Shown here: positions 22,522 to 27,742 of the stretch, in pieces
Layout of the letters: every line of letters starts with the position of its first letter
Numbering within the stretch: position 1 is the stretch's first letter
NCBI GenBank assembly: GCA_016784945.1
Contig: JADHTP010000012.1
Coordinates: 1 to 27,742, forward strand
Source of the DNA: Deltaproteobacteria bacterium
GTDB lineage: Bacteria > Myxococcota_A > UBA9042 > DTJE01
Length of the DNA: 27,742 nucleotides
Reading direction: 5' to 3'
Translations under genes and position numbers: made by a program
Notes under the pieces: model-generated
Seen by the model: only the letters and a program-made list of their open reading frames with translations
What the model was told of the DNA's origin: nothing
Database searches by the model: none

Positions 22522-23852
22522 GTGTCGCTTTCACTCCCGTTGTCTTTGTTTGCTTCTTCGGAATCGGTCGGTGCGCCCTCGGTCACCAGCAGGCTCAGGA
22601 GACGCGTCTTGGTCCGTTCCCGCACCTCGAAATGCAGCCCGGCGAAGTCCACGATTTCCCCCACCTGCAGGACCCTGCCGGCCTGGGTGAGCACGAGGCC
22701 GCCCACGGTTTCATAGATATCCTGTTCCGGGAGAGCCACCCCGAAGAACTCCTCCAGTCTGTCGATGGGTGTCCGGGCCAGCACCAGACAACTCCCGTCA
22801 CCCTGTTCCCTGATCTCCTCTTCGGCGAAGTCGTGCTCGTCGTAGATCTCGCCCACGATCTCCTCGATCACGTCCTCGGTGGTGACGATGCCCGCCGTCC
22901 CGCCGTGTTCGTCCACGGCCACGGCCATCTGGACCCTTTCCCGCTGGAACTCGTTGAGCAGTTCACCGATTTTCTTGGTCTCCGGGACGATCAGTACCTT
23001 GTGGGAGAGGAGATCGCGGAGCTGGAACAGGCCGCGTTCCTCCTTGGACAGGTATCGGAGGAGGTCCTTGACCGTGAGGATGCCCACGATGGTGTCCAGG
23101 TCCCCGTCGAACACGGGGTAGCGGGAAAACTGGCGCTTGGCGATGGTACCGAGCACCTCTTCCAGGGTGGCGCCCACGGAGAATCCCTCCACATCGGTCC
23201 GGGGCACCATGATTTCCATGATCATGGTATCGGAGAATTCGATGACCGAGGACAGCAGTTCCTTCTTTTCGCCGCTGATGACCCCTTCGGCCGTACCGAG
23301 GCGGATCATGGCTTCCACTTCGGCCTCTGTGACCGAGGGCCCCAGGGTGCCGTCGGAGCCTCCCGAGGCCCGGATGACCCGTCGACTGAGCCGGCTCAGG
23401 ACCGTGGCGAAGGGCCGGAAGATCCAGTAGGCCAGGAGGGTGATGGGCAGCAGGGGCACCATGCGGTCAGCATTGTTGCGGGCGAAGGTCTTGGGGATGA
23501 TTTCCCCGAACATCACGATCAGGAAGGTCATGATGCCCACGGCGATGGCCACGGCGTACCCCAGGATGCCCGCGTCGCCCCAGGTGTTCTTCAGTATCTG
23601 GTGGGTCAGGGTGGTGGCCAGGGCCGATGCCAGGATGTTGACCAGGTTGTTGGCGATGAGAATCGCCGTCAGGACGCGGTTGGGCCGGTCCTTCCAGAGC
23701 CACAGCAGGCGTGAATGGCGTTTCTCCTCCTCGAGGATACGATGGGCGCCGGCTTCACCCAGGGCGAGCAGGGCCGTCTCCGTAGCCGAGAAGATGCCGG
23801 ACAGGATCAGCAACAGGCCGATCAGTAGAATCTGGGATAAGTAGTCGTCCAC
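22518..23852 (-). CDS. CNNM/CorC-family hemolysin-like transporter with CBS domains
   Basis: From the GTG at 23852 this encodes 444 residues. A TTG at 23897 would add 15, but it lies within a candidate promoter. The CNNM membrane domain (about 5-180) has four helices with GIFSATETALLALGE, the conserved Ser/Glu ion-site segment, and MFGEIIPKTFA. A paired CBS domain (about 195-320) includes MVPRTDVEGF and DEHGGTAGIVTTEDVIEEIVG. A C-terminal CorC/HlyC domain (about 335-420) follows. This family is implicated in Mg2+ (or Na+/Mg2+) export. It is cotranscribed with ugd, with a four-base overlap. The older name hemolysin does not imply toxicity. Confidence 0.88.
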   Translation of the reverse strand: MDDYLSQILLIGLLLILSGIFSATETALLALGEAGAHRILEEEKRHSRLLWLWKDRPNRVLTAILIANNLVNILASALATTLTHQILKNTWGDAGILGYAVAIAVGIMTFLIVMFGEIIPKTFARNNADRMVPLLPITLLAYWIFRPFATVLSRLSRRVIRASGGSDGTLGPSVTEAEVEAMIRLGTAEGVISGEKKELLSSVIEFSDTMIMEIMVPRTDVEGFSVGATLEEVLGTIAKRQFSRYPVFDGDLDTIVGILTVKDLLRYLSKEERGLFQLRDLLSHKVLIVPETKKIGELLNEFQRERVQMAVAVDEHGGTAGIVTTEDVIEEIVGEIYDEHDFAEEEIREQGDGSCLVLARTPIDRLEEFFGVALPEQDIYETVGGLVLTQAGRVLQVGEIVDFAGLHFEVRERTKTRLLSLLVTEGAPTDSEEANKDNGSESDT

Positions 23853-23887
23853 CTTGCCGGGGGTCCTGAACCCTAAGTGACTAAAAA

Positions 23888-23916
23888 AGCTTAGCAAACC
23901 TCATGTATGCGGTCAA
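23888..23916 (-). promoter_or_regulatory. Candidate sigma-70-type promoter for the CNNM-type/ugd genes
   Basis: On the minus strand TTGACC (23911-23916) is followed after exactly 17 bases by TAAGCT (23888-23893). The -35 hexamer contains the TGA stop of the upstream serine hydrolase. A start near 23881 would fall downstream of the TTG at 23897, favouring the GTG at 23852 as the real start of the CNNM-type protein. Confidence 0.4.
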
Positions 23917-25019
23917 ATTATCGCCAGAGCCTTCCACACGGCGTCGTGCAGCCTGGGGCGGAACTGACGGATGGACTCGTTTTCCCGGGTGGGGTGGACG
24001 CGGTTGGTGAGCAGGATCACCGCCGTGCCGCTGGCCGGTTCCAGCCAGAAGGACGTGCCCGTGAAGCCCAGGTGCCCGACCAGCGTGGCGGGTGCGTTGG
24101 ACCCGGCGCTGGAGTTCCCGGGCGTGGGCGTATCGAAGCCCAGGACCCAGGTAGAGTTGCCCGGTGCCTTCTGGCGGTCCCACAGTTCCCTGACCACGCG
24201 GTGGTCCAGGGGGCCGGTTCCCGATGGTGCATGGGCCGCGAGGAAGGCCCGGCACAGGCCGTGGACGTCGGTCGCGGTCCCGAAAAGGCCCGCGTGTCCC
24301 GCCACACCCCCCAGAACCCAGGCGTTGTCGTCGTGGACCTCGGCCTGCAGGACCCGCTTTCTCGTGGGGCAGTGCTCGGTGGCCGCCACATTCCCACCCG
24401 GGGGGGGGACGAAGGAAACATGCTCCAGCCCCAGGGGCCGGGTCAACCGGTCCCGGAACACCCTGTCGAGTGGCTGGCCGCAGACGGCCTCCACCAGGAA
24501 ACCCAGCAGCAGGAATCCCATGTCACTGTATACGCATCGAGTCCCCGGGACGAACGTGAGGGATTGGGCAACCAGGGACTTCAGGACCTGTTCACGGGCC
24601 AGCGGGGTGCCGGCCACGGCCACACCGTGGGTCTTCGCGAGGTCCCCGCCGAAGGGGCGCCAGGCGGGCAGTCCCGACGCGTGGGCCAGGAGCTGGCGCA
24701 AGGTCAGCCCCGCCTTGTCGGTTTCCCGTGTTTCCGGGAGGTGCCTGGACAGGGGGTCATCCAACGTGACCACGGCCTCGGCCGCGAGGGTGGCCAGCAC
24801 CGCGGTGGTGGCCAGGGGCTTGGTCAGCGAGGCCAGATCGAAAACCGTGTCCGGGGTGACCGTAGCCACGGAGATCCCCTGATCGGGGAAGGCGGTGTAC
24901 CCTGCCGGTTCGATGATCAGCCGGTCGGGGCCACGGGCCACCAGCAGGACCGCCCCGGGGTACACATCCCCTGCGGCGTCATGGAGCAGATCGCGGACGG
25001 GCCGGAAGGGATCGACCAT
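23913..25019 (-). CDS. Beta-lactamase-family serine hydrolase
   Basis: This 368-aa protein has the class C beta-lactamase/DD-peptidase fold. The catalytic SxxK is Ser64-Leu-Thr-Lys67 in DLASLTKPLA, the YxN-like triad is Tyr164-Ser-Asp166, and the third motif is GHLGFTGTS (about 315-323). VHDDNAWVLGGVAGHAGLFGTA-type sequence (HDDNAW, GHAGLFG) is typical of cell-wall-related esterase/amidase members. There is no obvious signal peptide, so it is probably cytoplasmic. It starts six bases after the LD-carboxypeptidase stop, which suggests shared work on recycled muropeptides. A true beta-lactamase is unlikely. The activity is inferred. Confidence 0.85.
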   Translation of the reverse strand: MVDPFRPVRDLLHDAAGDVYPGAVLLVARGPDRLIIEPAGYTAFPDQGISVATVTPDTVFDLASLTKPLATTAVLATLAAEAVVTLDDPLSRHLPETRETDKAGLTLRQLLAHASGLPAWRPFGGDLAKTHGVAVAGTPLAREQVLKSLVAQSLTFVPGTRCVYSDMGFLLLGFLVEAVCGQPLDRVFRDRLTRPLGLEHVSFVPPPGGNVAATEHCPTRKRVLQAEVHDDNAWVLGGVAGHAGLFGTATDVHGLCRAFLAAHAPSGTGPLDHRVVRELWDRQKAPGNSTWVLGFDTPTPGNSSAGSNAPATLVGHLGFTGTSFWLEPASGTAVILLTNRVHPTRENESIRQFRPRLHDAVWKALAII

Positions 25020-25025
25020 GGGTGT

Positions 25026-25934
25026 CTATTTCTCCGTGTAGGGCGATTCGAGGGCGCGCACCAGGCCAATGTCCGCATCCAGGAGCGCCTGTATCCCTTC
25101 GGGCACGGGGACGTTGTCCTCACCGTGGCCGATGGGGAAGCCCATGACCGCGGGCTTTCCGGAGGCCTCCGAGAAACGTCTGAGCACCTGCGTCAGCGCC
25201 GGCAGGTCCTCGGCGGGAACGCCCATGTCCCCGAAGGCGAACCCGCCCACCTGGTGGAAACCATCCTGCAGCACCAGTTGCGTCAGCATCCGGTCCACGC
25301 GGTACAGGGGTTCGTCCACGTCCTCCAGCACCAGGATGGCACCCTCCAGTTCCGCGGCGAACCGGGTTCCGAGCAGGCTCGTGATCAGGGACAGGTTGCC
25401 CGCCACAAGGCGGCCCTGGACCCGGCCGGAAGTGAGGGGGGACAGTCCGGCGTACAGGAAGGTGTCTTCCGGTGCGAGGCCGAAGAGAGTGGCCTTCACG
25501 CGGTTCAGGGTCGGGGCGTTGACCCGCGAGAGGGAAATCACGTTCGGGCCGAGGAAGGTGACCAGGTCCCCGGCGCCCAGGAAGAAGAGATGCAGGCTCG
25601 TGATGTCCGAAAAGCCCATGAAGAGGCGTGTGTCGAGGCCCCCGGCGTGCCCGGACACCTCGTCGAGTATGCGCATGGCCCCGTACCCCCCCCGGGCGGG
25701 AATCACGGCCTTTTCGCCGAAGGTGGTGAAGGCGGAGACCAGTTCCTTGGCCCGCAGCGCGTCGGGACCGGCCAGGTAGCCGTCGGCATCGAAGATCCTC
25801 TCGGAGTGGACCGGTGCCAGTTCCATGTCCATGAGCACCTTGAGGCCCGCAGGGAGCCGATCCCGCTGGAAGGGCGAACTCGGCTCGATGACGCGGACCG
25901 GCGAACCTTTCTCCAGTGGCGCTGGCTTCCTCAC
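25026..25934 (-). CDS. ldcA: Muramoyltetrapeptide LD-carboxypeptidase (peptidase family S66)
   Basis: The S66 family removes the terminal D-alanine from recycled murein tetrapeptides in the cytoplasm. The catalytic Ser109 is in MGFSDITS, the conserved ARGGYGAMRIL segment lies at about 80-90, Glu204 is in LEDVDEP and His270 is in GHGEDN, completing the Ser-Glu-His triad. The start is a GTG at 25934. An ATG six codons upstream (25952) is tempting, but its codons 3-5 are AGG AGG AGG, which form the ribosome site for the GTG, so I prefer the shorter form (302 aa). No signal peptide is present. It is first of a four-gene run with the serine hydrolase, CNNM-type and ugd genes. Confidence 0.88.
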   Translation of the reverse strand: MRKPAPLEKGSPVRVIEPSSPFQRDRLPAGLKVLMDMELAPVHSERIFDADGYLAGPDALRAKELVSAFTTFGEKAVIPARGGYGAMRILDEVSGHAGGLDTRLFMGFSDITSLHLFFLGAGDLVTFLGPNVISLSRVNAPTLNRVKATLFGLAPEDTFLYAGLSPLTSGRVQGRLVAGNLSLITSLLGTRFAAELEGAILVLEDVDEPLYRVDRMLTQLVLQDGFHQVGGFAFGDMGVPAEDLPALTQVLRRFSEASGKPAVMGFPIGHGEDNVPVPEGIQALLDADIGLVRALESPYTEK

Positions 25935-25961
25935 GGTCCTCCTCCTGTTCATGCACAGGGT

Positions 25962-25967
25962 ATTGTA
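25962..25967 (-). promoter_or_regulatory. Possible -10 box for ldcA
   Basis: The minus strand reads TACAAT here, five of six matches to TATAAT, about 28 bases before the GTG start of the LD-carboxypeptidase. No clear -35 hexamer lies at the right distance, so this is tentative. Confidence 0.3.
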
Positions 25968-26047
25968 ACCTCTATCTCCGGCCGGTCCTCATTCCCCGGG
26001 AGAATCCCGTGCCATGGGCTTGTGACACCTATGGACTGGATGTGTTG

Positions 26048-26077
26048 TTGCCGATTACAGAGAATGGATCGTAGAAT
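26048..26077 (+). promoter_or_regulatory. Candidate promoter for the patatin-like gene
   Basis: TTGCCG (26048-26053) and TAGAAT (26072-26077) are separated by 18 bases, with four and five matches to the sigma-70 consensus. The start codon lies 25 bases beyond the -10 box, leaving a short leader with a GGGGGACGGA purine stretch that can serve as ribosome site. Confidence 0.4.
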
Positions 26078-26101
26078 CGCCGCGAGGCTCTGGGGGACGG
26101 A

Positions 26102-27445
26102 ATGAGCATTTCGATCATTCAGAAATCGGACCTGTCCCGACCCAAACCCGACCCGAAGATCGCCCTGGTTCTGTCCGGCGGCGCCATGTCGGGTGGGGCG
26201 TTCAAGCTCGGCGGACTGGTGGCCCTGAACCGGTTCCTGGTCAACAGGAAGGTCACCGACTTCGACATCTACATCGGATTGTCCGCCGGGGGGTTCATCG
26301 GGGCCTTCCTTGCGGGCGGGCTGCCCCCGGAGGAACTCCTCAAGGGGATCGACGGCACGTCGCTGCGGATGGATCAGCTCAAATTCTATGATTTCTACTA
26401 TCCCGCAGTGTCCGAGTGGCTGCGTCGGGCCGGGAGGCTGGGCAAGGACACGGTGACCGTGGGGCCCCGGGTGGTGGCGGCCTTCTTCAAGTACCTGTCC
26501 CACAACCGGGAGCAGGTCCGGGCCAGGATGACCGATTTCCTGGGCAGCCCCACCTACACCAACGCCGAAAAGCTCATCGGTCCCATCGGAACGGAAATCA
26601 TGGACGCCGCCGGCCTTCCCAACATCGGCCGGTACATCCCGTCGGGCATTTTCGACGGCTCCCGGATCGAGCGCTACATGCGCAGCAATCTCGAAAAGAA
26701 CCACATCCCGAACGATTTCCGCCTGCTTCGCAACGAGCGGAACAAGGCCCTCTACGTGACGGCCACCAATCTGAACACGGCCCGAGGTGTGGTGTTCGGA
26801 CACGATGCCGACCATACCGCGTCCATTTCCGAGGCGGTGCAAGCCTCCACGGCCATATCGGGATTCTATGTCCCGGCCCGTATCCACGGCGAAGAGTACC
26901 TGGACGCCATGGTGCGCAAGACGGCCAACGCCAGCCTGGCCCGCCACAAGGGGGCGGACCTGATCATCCTGTACAACCCGCTTCGTCCCTTCATGAACCG
27001 GAACCGCTACCAGTTGAAGCCCACGGTGGCCAGCCTGTCCGACCTGGGCATGGGCATGGTGCTGAACCAGACCATCCGGACGCTTCTGCAGACGAGGCTG
27101 TACCTGGGGCTGGAGAAGCTGAGGTTCGACCCGGGATTCAAGGGGGACGTGATTGTCATCGAGCCAACGGAAACCAACGCCGATTTCTTCGCCATGAATC
27201 CCTTGGCCTTCTGGAACCGGGGCATCGCGGCCGGCCACGGGTACAAGTCGGTACGCCGGGGCCTGGAACAGAACCATTCGGAGGTCCAGCGGATCCTGGC
27301 GGCCTACGGTATGGACTGCGACCTTTCGGGGCTGGACGAGGACTTCGACGTGATCCGATCCTCGCATGTGGACTTCGATCCCGCGCCCGAGTGGGAAAAA
27401 GAGGAAGTCCTGGAGGATCGTCCCCGGCTCAAGCTCGTCAAGTAA
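26102..27445 (+). CDS. Patatin-like phospholipase family protein
   Basis: This 447-aa protein carries a patatin lipase domain. The oxyanion loop is LSGGAMSGGAF (24-34), and the nucleophile elbow is GLSAG with Ser61. The expected catalytic aspartate is Asp268 in EEYLDAMVRKTANASL, where most relatives have Asp-Gly-Gly or Asp-Gly-Ala. The fold around it (GADLIILYNP) agrees with the family. A C-terminal region of about 160 residues, with amphipathic helices and an acidic tail (WEKEEVLEDRPRLKLVK), may bind membranes. There is no signal peptide. It would hydrolyse phospholipid or neutral lipid acyl esters. It stands alone, divergent from ldcA. A hairpin follows 15 bases after the stop. Confidence 0.85.
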   Translation: MSISIIQKSDLSRPKPDPKIALVLSGGAMSGGAFKLGGLVALNRFLVNRKVTDFDIYIGLSAGGFIGAFLAGGLPPEELLKGIDGTSLRMDQLKFYDFYYPAVSEWLRRAGRLGKDTVTVGPRVVAAFFKYLSHNREQVRARMTDFLGSPTYTNAEKLIGPIGTEIMDAAGLPNIGRYIPSGIFDGSRIERYMRSNLEKNHIPNDFRLLRNERNKALYVTATNLNTARGVVFGHDADHTASISEAVQASTAISGFYVPARIHGEEYLDAMVRKTANASLARHKGADLIILYNPLRPFMNRNRYQLKPTVASLSDLGMGMVLNQTIRTLLQTRLYLGLEKLRFDPGFKGDVIVIEPTETNADFFAMNPLAFWNRGIAAGHGYKSVRRGLEQNHSEVQRILAAYGMDCDLSGLDEDFDVIRSSHVDFDPAPEWEKEEVLEDRPRLKLVK

Positions 27446-27460
27446 AGCCTCGCCAATCTC

Positions 27461-27483
27461 GGGCGGGCACTGGCGTGCCGCCC
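27461..27483 (+). terminator. Possible hairpin terminator after the patatin-like gene
   Basis: GGGC(G)GGCAC pairs with GTGCCGCCC around a TGGC loop, giving a nine-pair stem with one bulged G, 15 bases after the stop codon. No T-run follows, so intrinsic termination is doubtful; the hairpin may instead belong to the repeat region it abuts. Confidence 0.35.
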
Positions 27484-27742
27484 TGCGCTTGGCGCTTCTC
27501 CTGCTCAAGGGGGGCGCAGCCCCCCTATGACCCCCCTGGTCGCGACGACTCCGTCGTCACTCCCCACTGCAGACGAACCATGGACTATTGACTATCGACT
27601 ATGGACTTCCCTGCTATTTGCGCATCTCTTACTCAAGGGGGGCGCAGCCCCCCTATGACCCCCCTGGTCGCACCGACTCCGTCGTCACTCCCCACTGCAG
27701 ACGAACCATGGACTATTGACTATCGACTATGGACTTCCCTGC
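27481..27742. repeat. 128-bp tandem repeat array, running off the right edge
   Basis: Unit 1 is 27481-27608 and unit 2 is 27609-27736; the six bases 27737-27742 begin a third. The last 111 bases of each unit plus the next CCCTGC differ at only two positions, while a 17-base segment near the unit start is diverged. Each unit holds a perfect GGGGGGC-GCA-GCCCCCC hairpin and a heptamer run (27580-27607, 27708-27735). Unit 1 also holds a GACGAC-TCC-GTCGTC hairpin that unit 2 disrupts. No coding frame is convincing. The full array length lies beyond the window. Confidence 0.85.

Noticed and set aside
23907..26105. A 732-codon plus-strand frame opposite the serine hydrolase and ldcA
   Set aside because: It runs across two genes with complete catalytic motifs and across an intergenic promoter region, and its product is Gly/Gln/Arg-rich without a domain.
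25949..27508. A 519-codon minus-strand frame opposite the patatin-like gene
   Set aside because: The plus strand has a clear patatin fold here, and the antisense product shows no domain and starts inside the repeat region.
27481..27742. CRISPR array
   Set aside because: Units are contiguous 128-bp direct repeats with only one 17-base diverged segment, the repeats are far longer than CRISPR repeats, and no cas gene is nearby.

Overview
This GC-rich window looks like a chromosomal segment of a Gram-negative, probably deltaproteobacterial-type (Myxococcota or Bradymonadota-like) bacterium. The clues are a cysteine-rich Pal-type lipoprotein, an F-ATPase Fo operon (atpZ-atpI-atpB-atpE) without b, delta or F1 genes, TonB and YbgF-like envelope proteins, and an orphan FliA-type sigma factor. 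Lineage is an inference, since no rRNA or other marker gene is present. No tRNA, CRISPR array or insertion sequence was recognised.

Layout. 1-3557 is the end of a type I restriction-modification locus (hsdS tail, complete hsdR), followed by a small frameshifted remnant. 3867-7346 holds a membrane glycosyltransferase-like protein converging on a UDP-sugar pyrophosphorylase-like gene. Upstream of the latter is a chimeric remnant in which the last part of a galactokinase is joined to a cupin-like fragment. 7935-9587 holds a FliA-type sigma factor, a YbjN-like protein and a 60-aa orphan. 9605-10924 is a VKOR-DsbA fusion for disulfide formation. 11018-12941 is the Fo operon, whose c subunit carries the residues of a Na+-type ion-binding site. 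13119-13886 is a TonB-like protein.

The most distinctive block is 13905-18202. It is a tight five-gene operon: an FHA protein with a very long coiled coil, a Ycf46-like AAA+ ATPase, a Ycf35-like (DUF1257) protein, a DUF2997 protein and an unrecognised 180-aa protein. Ycf46 and Ycf35 are known mainly from cyanobacteria and plastids, yet nothing photosynthetic is seen here. Envelope genes flank the operon: TonB-like on the left, YbgF-like and Cys-rich Pal on the right.

20009-25934 holds a rhomboid protease converging on a four-gene minus-strand run: LD-carboxypeptidase, beta-lactamase-family serine hydrolase, CNNM/CorC-type membrane protein and UDP-glucose dehydrogenase. A patatin-like phospholipase follows on the plus strand. 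The right edge enters a 128-bp tandem repeat. Inside each unit is a 28-bp run of four heptamers that recurs, exactly inverted, in the tonB/atpZ intergenic region, and a diverged relative lies upstream of the sigma factor gene. Together these suggest an interspersed seven-base-period repeat family.
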